This document shows positions 39,973 through 48,883 of a DNA stretch of 64,000 bases, piece after piece. Positions within the stretch are counted from its first letter, which is position 1; each line of letters opens with the position of its first letter. The DNA comes from Sphingobium phenoxybenzoativorans (lineage in GTDB: Bacteria > Pseudomonadota > Alphaproteobacteria > Sphingomonadales > Sphingomonadaceae). Made by a program: the position numbers and the translations under genes. The notes below the pieces were generated by a model, which worked only from the letters and a program-made list of their open reading frames with translations, was not told the origin of the DNA and did not search any database. The DNA lies in assembly GCF_001757355.1 (NCBI RefSeq), contig NZ_MINO01000010.1, positions 54,691 through 118,690 on the forward strand, written 5' to 3'.

Positions 39973-41514
39973 CTATTCCGCCATGACGGGCAGCTCGTCG
40001 CCCGGTTTGCGCGGCGTCGGCCGCTTGAGCAGCAAAATCAGCGGCAGCACGAGCAGGGTGGCGATCGTCATCAGCTTGAAGTCGTCAAGATAGGCGATCA
40101 TCGCCGCCTGCCGCGTCACTTCTCCGTTCAGCATGGCCATGGCGCTGTCCCCCGTGGCGCCCAATATGCCCGACATGGCTGGATCGAGCGGCAGGCTCTC
40201 GAATGTCGCATGCTGGGCAAGGTCGGCATGGCTTATCTGCGTGTTGCGCGTGAGCAGCGCCGCCATCAGCGCAATGCCGATGGAAGACCCGATATTGCGG
40301 GACAGGTTCAGCAGGCTGGCCCCGTCCGTGCGATATGCCGGATGCAATGTGGCGAAGCTCAATATGTTGAGCGGCACGAAGATCAGGCCCAGGCCCAGAC
40401 CCTGGACAAAGCCGCTCTCCACCACCGGCACCCAGTCCATTTCCAGCGACCAGCCGGTCATCATCCAGAGCGACCCGGCGCAGATGACGAAGCCGACGAA
40501 CACCATCAGGCGCAGATCGACGAAGTGGCTGATCCGGCCGACCAGGAACATGGTGATCAGCACCCCCATGCCACGGGATGCCAGCAGCGTGCCCGTCTCC
40601 AGCACCGGATAACCGAACAAAGACTGGAGCATGGGCGGCAGCAGCGCCATGGCCGACATGGTGAGAACGCCCAGCACGAACATGAAGATCGCGCCGCTCA
40701 CCATATTCCTGTCGCGCCAAAGGTCTTTGGGGAATAGCGGCGATTTCGCAGTGAAGGCATGCACGCCGAACATCCAGAAAGCGGCCGCCGCTATCCCCGT
40801 TTCAATCCATATCTCATTCGCGTTGAACCAGTCGACATGTTCGCCCCTGTCCAGCACCAGTTGCAGGGCGGCCAGGCCCAGTCCCAGCAACGCAAAGCCG
40901 GTGGCGTCGAAATGCCGTTTCACCGTCGCCTTGGAGGGCAGCAGCCACAGCAGAAGGGCAATGCACAATATGCCGACCGGCACATTGACGTAGAACACCC
41001 AGCGCCAGTTGAAATTCTCGGTCAGCCAGCCGCCAAGTATCGGCCCGGCGATCGGGCCGATCATGATGCCCATGCCATAAATCGACATGGCCTTCGCGTG
41101 ATCGGACTTGCGGTTGATATCCAGCAGCAGGCTCTGCGCCAGCGGCGCGATAAAGGCCCCTGAAATGCCCTGGATCAGGCGAAACAGCACCATTTCGATC
41201 AGGCTGGTGGCGATGCCGCACAGCATGGACGCTACAACGAAAGTGCACACCGACACGATAAACAGCCGCCGGCTGCCGATCCGATCGGCCAGCCAGCCAG
41301 TGATCGGAATCGCTATGGCGGATGCGACGATATAGCTGGTGAGCACCCAGCTAATGCTGTCCTGGGTCGCGCCCAGCGACGCCTGCATATGGGGCAGGGC
41401 GACGTTGGCGATGGTGGTGTCAAGAACCTGCAGCAGCGTCGCCGCCATGATGGCGATGGTCAAAAGCCCCTTCTGCCGAACTTTCAGCAGCGGCTGATCG
41501 GGGTTTTCGGCCAT
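39973..41514 (-). CDS. emrB: DHA2-family MFS multidrug efflux permease (EmrB-like)
   Basis: A 513-residue, 14-helix major facilitator. It has LDTTIANVALPHM in helix 1 (motif D1), GWLADRIGSRRLF in loop 2-3 (motif A), and GIMIGPIAGPILGGWLTENFNWRWVFYVN in helix 5 (motif C region, quoted across its ends). It exports hydrophobic drugs or weak acids together with the EmrA adaptor gene two bases upstream. It is the last gene of the marR-emrA-emrB operon. Confidence 0.94.
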   Translation of the reverse strand: MAENPDQPLLKVRQKGLLTIAIMAATLLQVLDTTIANVALPHMQASLGATQDSISWVLTSYIVASAIAIPITGWLADRIGSRRLFIVSVCTFVVASMLCGIATSLIEMVLFRLIQGISGAFIAPLAQSLLLDINRKSDHAKAMSIYGMGIMIGPIAGPILGGWLTENFNWRWVFYVNVPVGILCIALLLWLLPSKATVKRHFDATGFALLGLGLAALQLVLDRGEHVDWFNANEIWIETGIAAAAFWMFGVHAFTAKSPLFPKDLWRDRNMVSGAIFMFVLGVLTMSAMALLPPMLQSLFGYPVLETGTLLASRGMGVLITMFLVGRISHFVDLRLMVFVGFVICAGSLWMMTGWSLEMDWVPVVESGFVQGLGLGLIFVPLNILSFATLHPAYRTDGASLLNLSRNIGSSIGIALMAALLTRNTQISHADLAQHATFESLPLDPAMSGILGATGDSAMAMLNGEVTRQAAMIAYLDDFKLMTIATLLVLPLILLLKRPTPRKPGDELPVMAE

Positions 41515-41516
41515 GA

Positions 41517-42593
41517 TTACCGCTGCCGCACATCCACGGTGACGGCTGCGCTCAACCCGGCGATGAGGGGGCGGGGGGACTTGTCATCTATGGCGATGCG
41601 CACGGGCACCCGCTGGGTCACCTTGACCCAGTTGCCATTGGCATTCTGGGCGGGAAGCACGGAAAATTCCGATCCCGTCCCAGCGCCAAGGCTTTCGACA
41701 TGGCCCTTCAGCTTCAGGTTGGGATAAGCGTCGAAGGTGATGGTGGCGCGCTGGCCCGGATACATTTTCTCCAGTTGGCCTTCCTTGAAATTGGCCTCGA
41801 TCCAGCTCCGGTCGCTGGCGACCACGCTGACGGCGGGCAGGCCCATGATCATCATCTGACCCACCTGAAGCCGGCCGGACTGGCTGACCCTGCCGGCAAC
41901 CGGCGCGACTGTCCGCGTTCTGGACAGGTCAAGCGCGGCCTTGTCGCGCTGCGCCAGCGCCGTGGCGACGGCGGGATTGACGCCCGGCACCTGTGCGCCG
42001 TTCGCCAGCGCGGCGCGGGCCTTGGCGGCATCGACCTGCGCTTCCCGCACACGCCATTGGGCATTCTGATACGCGTTCTGCGCCGCCTGCAGCTTCGCCT
42101 TCGTGGTGAAGCCGCTGCGCATCAACTCCTGCTGGCGCTCATATTCGGCCTTGGCGAATGTGACATCGCTTTGCGCGCCTTCAATATCGACCGCGCTGGT
42201 GCTCAGATCGGTTTGCAGGCCAGTGACCTTCGCCTGGGCGGTGGCAATCGCGGCATTGGCGGATTCCAGGGCGACACGATACGGTTCCGGGTCCACCGTG
42301 AACAGCGTATCGCCGGCCTTCACCATCTGGTTCTCGCGCACGCGAACGCTGACGATCCTTCCGTTCACATCGCTGGAAATCGAAACCACATCCTGTTTGA
42401 CATAGGCGTTGTCCGTGCTGACGGTCCGGCCGCCGGTCAGGTAGAACCACGCCCCGACCAGAGCGATGAGCAGAGGAACCGAGACCATAAGCGCCAGGCG
42501 GCGGCGGTTGCCGGTCTTGCCGTTCGCCTCATTCTCGATCTCAAGCGTGACGGGCGTGCCGGGTTCGGCGATCGGGCGGTCGGCTTCAGCCAT
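41517..42593 (-). CDS. emrA: HlyD/EmrA-type membrane fusion protein
   Basis: A 358-residue periplasmic adaptor with one N-terminal membrane helix (ALMVSVPLLIALVGAWFYL), a biotinyl-lipoyl-like half (VSISSDVNGRIVSVRVRENQ), a coiled-coil hairpin around residues 100-200, and the second half TVAPVAGRVSQSGRLQVGQ. It links EmrB to an outer-membrane channel, whose gene is not in this window. Its ATG overlaps the marR stop by eight bases. Confidence 0.94.
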   Translation of the reverse strand: MAEADRPIAEPGTPVTLEIENEANGKTGNRRRLALMVSVPLLIALVGAWFYLTGGRTVSTDNAYVKQDVVSISSDVNGRIVSVRVRENQMVKAGDTLFTVDPEPYRVALESANAAIATAQAKVTGLQTDLSTSAVDIEGAQSDVTFAKAEYERQQELMRSGFTTKAKLQAAQNAYQNAQWRVREAQVDAAKARAALANGAQVPGVNPAVATALAQRDKAALDLSRTRTVAPVAGRVSQSGRLQVGQMMIMGLPAVSVVASDRSWIEANFKEGQLEKMYPGQRATITFDAYPNLKLKGHVESLGAGTGSEFSVLPAQNANGNWVKVTQRVPVRIAIDDKSPRPLIAGLSAAVTVDVRQR

Positions 42594-43038
42594 GCTTCTG
42601 GGCCTTCAAAAACGGCGCCGGGTCCTCAAGCAGATTATCGCGCAGGCGGGCGAGCATCTGCGTCAGCGTATCGACTTCCTCCGGTGTGAACCCAGCCACC
42701 GCCTCGGCCAGTTTCAGATGCGCGATTTCACGCAACTCCTCGATCAGCGGCAGGGCGGCATCGGTAATGAAAATCTGCCAGGCCCTCCGGTCGGCCGGAT
42801 CGCGCCGGCGCTCGACCAGCCCGGCCTGCTCCAGTCTGTCCACCATGCGGCAGGTGGTGATGGGTTCGACTTCCAGCCGGTCGGCCAACTGGCCCTGATT
42901 GATTCCCGGCTGGCGATGCAGCGTGAAAAGCAGCCGCCATTGCGGGCCGGTGACGCCGATATCCCTGGTGGCGGCGTCGAAATGCTTTCGCATCAGCCGG
43001 CCGATGTCGCTGACATAGAATCCAAAATGTTCGCTCAT
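42586..43038 (-). CDS. MarR family transcriptional regulator of the EmrAB operon
   Basis: A 150-residue winged-helix repressor: GVTGPQWRLLFTLHRQPGI, the recognition helix QLADRLEVEPITTCRMVDRLEQ, and the wing RRRDPADRRAWQIFI. It is first in the operon with emrA and emrB and so is their probable autorepressor. The start MSEHFGFYV at 43038 is chosen because the upstream extension is hydrophobic and atypical; the ribosome site is weak. A palindrome lies at 43047-43067, directly upstream. Confidence 0.9.
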   Translation of the reverse strand: MSEHFGFYVSDIGRLMRKHFDAATRDIGVTGPQWRLLFTLHRQPGINQGQLADRLEVEPITTCRMVDRLEQAGLVERRRDPADRRAWQIFITDAALPLIEELREIAHLKLAEAVAGFTPEEVDTLTQMLARLRDNLLEDPAPFLKAQKHG

Positions 43039-43046
43039 GACTGCGC

Positions 43047-43067
43047 ATATAATAAGCATAGTTATAT
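43047..43067. promoter_or_regulatory. MarR operator candidate ATATAA-N9-TTATAT
   Basis: Perfect 6-bp arms ATATAA and TTATAT flank a 9-base centre, 9 bases before the marR start. It lies in AT-rich sequence within GC-rich surroundings, as expected for an autoregulated MarR promoter. Confidence 0.45.
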
Positions 43068-43215
43068 AAAGGAAGCTTCCTCTCGAAATTTTCTGTAACG
43101 CTGCAGACATATGGCCATGGCTCGACATGGGTTCGGCATCGGCATATCGGGCGGAGCAGGCGGTGGCGTGGCTATGCCCCCGAAGCGGACAAATCCTTAG
43201 CGAACAGGTGTTTCA

Positions 43216-43986
43216 GTGGCGGAAAATTTCTCGACCGATGCGACCGTGACGATGATGCCGGGCCACCGGGGCGCTCCATTGGCAGTGCATCAGCTTGGTT
43301 CGGGACGTCCTGTGATCCTGTTGCACGGCCTGTTTTCGAACGCCTATGTGAACTGGATCAAATATGGCACGGCGGCGGCGATCGCGGAGCGGGGTTTCCG
43401 GGTCATCATGCCGGACTTCCGCGTGCATGGGCAAAGCAGCGCCTCGCATGATCCCGATGATTATCCGGCGGACGTGCTGGCGCTGGACGTAGAGGCGCTG
43501 ATTTCCGGCCTTGGCCTTTCGGATTATGATCTCGGCGGTTTCTCGCTTGGCGCGCGGACGACGGCTCTGTTGCTCAGCCGGGGTCTTGCGCCGCGACGGG
43601 CGATATTGGCGGGCATGGGACTGCAGGGGCTGTCGGGCTGGGCGAAACGGCGGGACTTCTTCCTGTCGGTGATTGCTGATCGCGATGCGATAAAACATGG
43701 CGATCCGCGCTGGCTTTCGGCGCAGTTCATGAAGACCATGAAGGTGGATGGTGAGGCCGCCGCGCTGCTGCTTCGCACATTCGGGGACATTGATCCCGCT
43801 AGTCTTCCCGGCATCGCCACGCCCATTCTGGTTGTGAGCGGGGCCGAGGACAGGGACAATGGTTCGCCGCAGGACCTAGCCGATATATTGCCCAACGCCC
43901 GCTTCGAGGAAATTCCAGGTACCCATATGAGCAGCGTGACCAAGCCCGAACTGGGAAGGGTGATAGGGGACTTTCTGGCCGCTTGA
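43216..43986 (+). CDS. Alpha/beta hydrolase
   Basis: A 256-residue alpha/beta-hydrolase with the oxyanion HG in VILLHGLFSN, the nucleophile elbow GGFSLG (Ser110), an acid in VVSGAEDRDNG, and the catalytic histidine in GTHMSS. It probably hydrolyses an ester; the substrate is not evident. The GTG at 43216 is the only start before the domain and has a weak AGGTG ahead. It stands alone between emrAB and the peptidase. Confidence 0.88.
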   Translation: MAENFSTDATVTMMPGHRGAPLAVHQLGSGRPVILLHGLFSNAYVNWIKYGTAAAIAERGFRVIMPDFRVHGQSSASHDPDDYPADVLALDVEALISGLGLSDYDLGGFSLGARTTALLLSRGLAPRRAILAGMGLQGLSGWAKRRDFFLSVIADRDAIKHGDPRWLSAQFMKTMKVDGEAAALLLRTFGDIDPASLPGIATPILVVSGAEDRDNGSPQDLADILPNARFEEIPGTHMSSVTKPELGRVIGDFLAA

Positions 43987-44047
43987 CCGGTCATCCGGCA
44001 TCCGTCACTTACAGTCGTATAATATCTCCAGATCGGGAGACTTGCCT

Positions 44048-45877
44048 GTGAAAATCCTCCTCTCCGTCGCTGCTCTGGCAGTGGCGCTCGCTGCGCAGCC
44101 GCTGGCCGCGCAATCCACGGCGCAAACGTCCGCGTCTACTCCAAGCGCGGCGGATGCCGAAGCGTTCCTTGCCCGCGCGGAAGCGGCGATGGCGGCGCAT
44201 GACCTTACGCAGAACCGGGTCGACTGGATCAATTCGACCTATATCACGGATGACAGTGACGCGCTGGCGGCGGAGGTCGGGGCCAAGCGTACGGCGATGA
44301 ATGTCGATTTCGCGCTGGAAGCGGCCAAATATGCCAATGCGCCGGGCCTTTCCGCTGAAACCCAGCGCCGGTTGAACCTCGTCCGCACTAAGCTTGTGCT
44401 CCCCGCGCCGACTGCGCCGGGGGCTGCGCAACAACTCAACGACATCTCCACCCGCCTGCAATCCGCCTATGGCAAGGGCAAGGGGACCCTGCGCGGCCAA
44501 CCCATCAACGGCAGCGATATCGAAGCCGAGATGGGCACGGACCGCAATCCTGATGAACTCAAGGAAATGTGGGTGAGCTGGCACGACAATGTGGGTGCGC
44601 CCATGCGCGCCGACTATGCCAGGATGGTGGGCATCGCCAATGCCGGCGCGAAAGAGCTGGGCTATGCCGATACGGGCGCGATGTGGCGCTCCAAATATGA
44701 CATGCCTGCGGACGATTTCGCCAAGCTGACGGACAAGCTCTGGAGCGAGGTGAAGCCGCTTTACGACGATCTCCATTGCTACACGCGCAGCAAGCTCAAC
44801 GAGAAATATGGCGATGCGGTTCAATCCAAGACCGGCCCGATCCGCGCCGACCTGCTCGGCAATATGTGGGCGCAGGAATGGGGCAATATCTACGACATCG
44901 TTGCGCCAAAGGGTGCGGGCGATTTGGGATATGACACCACCGAACTGCTGACGGCCAAGGGCTATGACCCGGTGAAGATGGTGAAGGCGGGGGAGGGCTT
45001 CTATTCCTCGCTCGGCTTCACGCCGCTGCCCCAGACATTCTGGGATCGTTCGCAGATCGTCAAGCCGCGCGATCGCGAAGTCGTTTGCCACGCATCCGCC
45101 TGGGATCTCGACAACAAGGACGATATCCGCATCAAAATGTGTACGAAGGTGAATGGCGACGACTTCGTCACCATCCATCATGAGCTAGGCCATAATTATT
45201 ATCAGCGCGCCTACAACAAACAGGCGTTCCTGTATCTCGACGGCGCCAATGACGGTTTCCATGAGGCCATTGGCGATTTCGTCGCGCTTTCGATTACGCC
45301 CGACTATCTGGTGAAGATCGGTCTGCTCGATCCTGCGAAGGTGCCCAGCGCGGACAAGGATATCGGCCTCCTCTTGCGGCAGGCGATGGACAAGGTGGCG
45401 TTCCTGCCTTTTGGCCTGCTGATCGACAAGTGGCGCTGGGGTGTGTTCGACGGGTCCATCCCGGAGAGCGGCTATCAAAAGGCGTGGACCGACCTTCGCC
45501 GCGAATATCAGGGCATCGTTCCGCCTGTTGAACGGGACGAGACCCGTTTCGATCCGGGCGGCAAATATCATATTCCGGGCAACACGCCCTATACCCGCTA
45601 TTTCCTTGCCCGGTTGCTGCAGTTCCAATTCTATCAGGCCGCGTGCAAACAGGCCGGATGGAAGGGACCGCTCCACCGCTGCTCCTTCTATGGCGACAAG
45701 AAAGTCGGCGAGAAGCTGAACGCGATGCTGGAAATGGGCGCATCGAAGCCCTGGCCAGACGCGCTGCAGGCATTTACCGGATCGCGCGAGATGTCGGGCA
45801 AGCCGATGCTCGCCTATTTCGCGCCCTTGCAGAAATGGCTGAAGACGCAGAACAAGGGGAAGCAATGCGGCTGGTAA
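44048..45877 (+). CDS. M2 family peptidyl-dipeptidase (ACE-like), secreted
   Basis: A 609-residue zinc dipeptidyl carboxypeptidase of the angiotensin-converting-enzyme family. A signal peptide (VKILLSVAALAVALAAQPLAA) is followed by a helical domain, the zinc motif HELGH at residues 378-382 and the downstream glutamate in HEAIGDFVALS. Near the C-terminus TRYFLARLLQFQFY is typical of the family. Bacterial members release dipeptides in the periplasm. The GTG at 44048 (GGGAGA ahead) gives the natural signal peptide start. Confidence 0.94.
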   Translation: MKILLSVAALAVALAAQPLAAQSTAQTSASTPSAADAEAFLARAEAAMAAHDLTQNRVDWINSTYITDDSDALAAEVGAKRTAMNVDFALEAAKYANAPGLSAETQRRLNLVRTKLVLPAPTAPGAAQQLNDISTRLQSAYGKGKGTLRGQPINGSDIEAEMGTDRNPDELKEMWVSWHDNVGAPMRADYARMVGIANAGAKELGYADTGAMWRSKYDMPADDFAKLTDKLWSEVKPLYDDLHCYTRSKLNEKYGDAVQSKTGPIRADLLGNMWAQEWGNIYDIVAPKGAGDLGYDTTELLTAKGYDPVKMVKAGEGFYSSLGFTPLPQTFWDRSQIVKPRDREVVCHASAWDLDNKDDIRIKMCTKVNGDDFVTIHHELGHNYYQRAYNKQAFLYLDGANDGFHEAIGDFVALSITPDYLVKIGLLDPAKVPSADKDIGLLLRQAMDKVAFLPFGLLIDKWRWGVFDGSIPESGYQKAWTDLRREYQGIVPPVERDETRFDPGGKYHIPGNTPYTRYFLARLLQFQFYQAACKQAGWKGPLHRCSFYGDKKVGEKLNAMLEMGASKPWPDALQAFTGSREMSGKPMLAYFAPLQKWLKTQNKGKQCGW

Positions 45878-45904
45878 TCGCGGCGTGACTCTACCGGAAA
45901 CCCG

Positions 45905-47062
45905 ATGAACCCACACGTCGTCATCCTGTCGGTCCTGTTCTTCACGAGCAGCATCATGTGCGTCGCCATGACGCTCGCCTGGCTCAGTTTCGGGCGGGAC
46001 CGGCATGTCCTGTATTGGGCGATGTCCTACGGCATCGCCGTACTGCAATGGCTGTTTAATGGGGCCGGGCTGCTGCTCGACAGCCATGTGCTGATGACGC
46101 TGGCGGGGCTGTGCATTCTGGCGAGCAGCTCCCTGGTTGCCATCGGCGCGCGGCAGAGGTCGGGCCTGCCGGTCGGATGGGGCCAGTTCATCATCGGTTG
46201 GGTGGTTGCAGGCGCGGGGGTTGCGGTTGCATTCAGCCCGATGGGGACCATGGCGATGCGGGGCAGCATCGCGTCCAGCTTTACCGGGGTCATGATGATC
46301 GCCGCCGCCGCCGCCATCTGGCCCCGCCGCAGAATCGCGACGCCGCCCGAACGCGCCTTCATCGTCATGCTGGTGATCTTCGGCGTTTTTCAGATCGCTT
46401 TAGTGTCCGCGGGGCTGATGATCGGGCAGGGCGGTTCGGATGCCGGTCTGACCCTCTATCGCGCGATACTCGGTTTGGGACTTCCGCCCATCTATGTCGC
46501 GACCGGCGTGGCGGCGGTGCTGGTGGTGGCGGGCGATCTGGCCAAGCAGCTCGGCTCCATGGTCAGCAATGACCAATTGACCGGCATCCTCAACCGGCGT
46601 GGCGTGGAACAGGCCGCTATCATGGCCATCGCCAACGCCAAGCGGCAGAAGCGCAAACTGGCGGCGGTCATTTGCGATATGGACAGCTTCAAGACCCTGA
46701 ACGACGGTTATGGCCATATTGCGGGCGATGCGGCGTTGCGGACATTCGCCAAGGCCCTGTTACTGGCCGTGCGCAAGGGCGATGTCGTCGGCCGTCTGGG
46801 TGGCGACGAGTTCTGCGTCCTGCTGATCGATTCGTCCGGCGATGCGGCCGTGGAGGTCATGGAGCGCGTTCGCGGCAGCCTGTCCAACCTGTCCGTCGCC
46901 AAAATGCCGCCGGGCTGTGTGAAGGCAAGCTTCGGCGTGGCCGAATTCATGCCCGGCGACAATGCCCTGGAGGACCTCATCGCCCGCGCGGACGAGGCGC
47001 TGTATCAATCCAAGCAGCAGGGCCGCGACCGGGTAACCCTCTGGAGCAAGGCCGCAGCCTGA
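45905..47062 (+). CDS. Membrane diguanylate cyclase (GGDEF)
   Basis: A 385-residue protein with about six N-terminal membrane helices forming a possible sensor, then a GGDEF domain from about residue 220 with NDQLTGILNRRG, the catalytic GGDEF at 299-303, and ADEALYQSKQQGRDRV. It makes cyclic di-GMP from two GTP. The usual RxxD inhibitory site five residues before GGDEF is not seen (AVRKGDVVGRLGGDEF has RKGD further upstream). It follows the M2 peptidase gene by 27 bases and may share its transcript. Confidence 0.93.
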   Translation: MNPHVVILSVLFFTSSIMCVAMTLAWLSFGRDRHVLYWAMSYGIAVLQWLFNGAGLLLDSHVLMTLAGLCILASSSLVAIGARQRSGLPVGWGQFIIGWVVAGAGVAVAFSPMGTMAMRGSIASSFTGVMMIAAAAAIWPRRRIATPPERAFIVMLVIFGVFQIALVSAGLMIGQGGSDAGLTLYRAILGLGLPPIYVATGVAAVLVVAGDLAKQLGSMVSNDQLTGILNRRGVEQAAIMAIANAKRQKRKLAAVICDMDSFKTLNDGYGHIAGDAALRTFAKALLLAVRKGDVVGRLGGDEFCVLLIDSSGDAAVEVMERVRGSLSNLSVAKMPPGCVKASFGVAEFMPGDNALEDLIARADEALYQSKQQGRDRVTLWSKAAA

Positions 47063-47076
47063 TTTGACCGCCTGAT

Positions 47077-48525
47077 CTAGCGGAAGGGCGGTTCGTTAAA
47101 CGCCCGCAGCTTGCGGCTGTGCAGTTTCGCGCCCTGTTCGCGAAGCAATTCACAGGTCATCAGGCCAACCCGCAGATGCCCGGCAATGGCTTCCTCGTAG
47201 AAACGGTTGGCCTGCCCCGGCAACTTCAATTCGCCGTGGATCGGCTTGTCGGACACGCAAAGCAACGTGCCGTAGGGGACGCGGAACCGGTATCCCTGCG
47301 CTGCGATGGTGGCCGATTCCATGTCGATCCCCACGGCGCGCGACAGGCTGAAGCGCAGCGCCGACTTGGAATAGCGCAGTTCCCAGTTCCGGTCGTCGGT
47401 CGTCACGATCGTTCCGGTGCGCAGCCGCCGCTTGAAATCGTCCCCGCCGCCCAGCACGCCCTCGGCAGCCGACGCCATCGCCACTTGCACCTCGGCGATG
47501 GCGGGCACCGGGATTTCCGGCGGCAGCACATCGTCAAGCACATGGTCGTCGCGCAGATAGGCGTGGGCGAGCACATAGTCGCCGATCCGCTGGCTTGGCC
47601 GCAGCCCGCCGCAATGGCCGATCATCAGCCATGCCTCCGGGCGCACCACCGCCAGATGGTCGCAAATCGTCTTGGCGTTGGATGGTCCTACCCCGATATT
47701 GACCAGCGTGATGCCGCTGCGGTCGGGCGCGATCAGGTGATAGGCGGGCATCTGGTGCTTGCGCCACGCACTGTCAGCGATCATCCGCGCCGGATCGGCC
47801 GTTTCCGGCGTCACATATACGCCGCCCGCGCCGGACAGGGCGGAATAGCGGCTGCCCGGCTGCTTCAGTTCCGCGCAGGCCCAGGCGACGAACTCATCGA
47901 CATAGCGGTGATAATTGGTGAACAGGATATAGCGCTGCACATGTTCGGCGGGCGTGCCGGTATAATGTTTGAGCCGCGCCAGCGAAAAATCGGTGCGCAG
48001 ACCATCGAACAGGGCTAGCGGCCTGTCCCCGCCACGGTCGGGCAGGAACAGACCGTCGGCGATCTCGTCGCCAATCTCCGCCAGTTCGGTGGCCGGGAAA
48101 TGCCGCGCCAGTTCCGTCGGTGGCACGCCGTCCAGCGCGCTGGCGTCAAGCCCGTCGAGCACATAGGGGAAAGGAATCTGCTGGTCGGACAGGCCGGTCT
48201 CTACGCTCACGCCATAGTCGGCGACCAGCAGGTCGATCTGTTCCGCCAGATAGTCGCCGAACATGCCGGGCCGGGTAAGGGTGGTCACATAGCGGCCCGG
48301 ATGGGACAGGCGCGCGAAGGAGCGGCCGGGCGGGGGAGCCTGGTTCTCGCTGCCATAGGTGATCCGCAGTTCGGGATAGCAGAAGCGCCGCTCCGCCTGC
48401 GCCTCCGGTCCCGGCACGCTGCCGTCCCGCGCAAATTCCTGCATGGCGTGGCGCAGGGAATGGATGGAGCTTTGATACAGCGCCTCAAGCTGCGCGACCG
48501 TTATTTGTCCTATGCTTTCTGTCAT
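47077..48525 (-). CDS. amn: AMP nucleosidase
   Basis: A 482-residue enzyme that splits AMP into adenine and ribose 5-phosphate. The N-terminal AMP-nucleosidase domain includes RPGMFGDYLAEQIDLL, and the C-terminal phosphorylase-like domain has GVGPSNAKTICDHLAV, MIGHCGGLRPSQRIGDYVLAHAY and AVGIDMESATIAAQGYR (the MES nucleoside-binding motif). The length fits the bacterial family. It converges with the diguanylate cyclase gene. Confidence 0.96.
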   Translation of the reverse strand: MTESIGQITVAQLEALYQSSIHSLRHAMQEFARDGSVPGPEAQAERRFCYPELRITYGSENQAPPPGRSFARLSHPGRYVTTLTRPGMFGDYLAEQIDLLVADYGVSVETGLSDQQIPFPYVLDGLDASALDGVPPTELARHFPATELAEIGDEIADGLFLPDRGGDRPLALFDGLRTDFSLARLKHYTGTPAEHVQRYILFTNYHRYVDEFVAWACAELKQPGSRYSALSGAGGVYVTPETADPARMIADSAWRKHQMPAYHLIAPDRSGITLVNIGVGPSNAKTICDHLAVVRPEAWLMIGHCGGLRPSQRIGDYVLAHAYLRDDHVLDDVLPPEIPVPAIAEVQVAMASAAEGVLGGGDDFKRRLRTGTIVTTDDRNWELRYSKSALRFSLSRAVGIDMESATIAAQGYRFRVPYGTLLCVSDKPIHGELKLPGQANRFYEEAIAGHLRVGLMTCELLREQGAKLHSRKLRAFNEPPFR

Positions 48526-48883
48526 CGCATCCTGTTACCCTCTCTATGTGCAATGGGAAAGACGGCGGCGTGAACCGGGTGAAAAAGCCTGCCGAGCGTG
48601 CGCCCTGCGTTTTGTCGCGTCTTTCAAGAAGATAAGATGGTGTGCCGTAACGGGCCGCCGCGACAAACAGTCTTGCCAATCATGCTGCAATGCGGGATGG
48701 AACGCATGTTCGACGGACCGGGCCTGCCCGGTGGCTTTTCCCGGCGCCTAACCCTGGGTCACGTTTGCGGTATATCCTATACGATAGTTTAATCTTGTTT
48801 TTGTATGGGAATGCCGACTGCCTGTCGTCCGGAATGCTGTTGACCATGATCGAATTTCTGTCCTTTCCCGCGGGACGCGCATT
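48526..48883. other. Divergent intergenic region between amn and flippase gene
   Basis: 358 bases with no convincing gene. It includes a small palindrome GTATATCCTATAC (48770-48782) in an AT-richer stretch that may belong to the flippase promoter. Confidence 0.4.
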
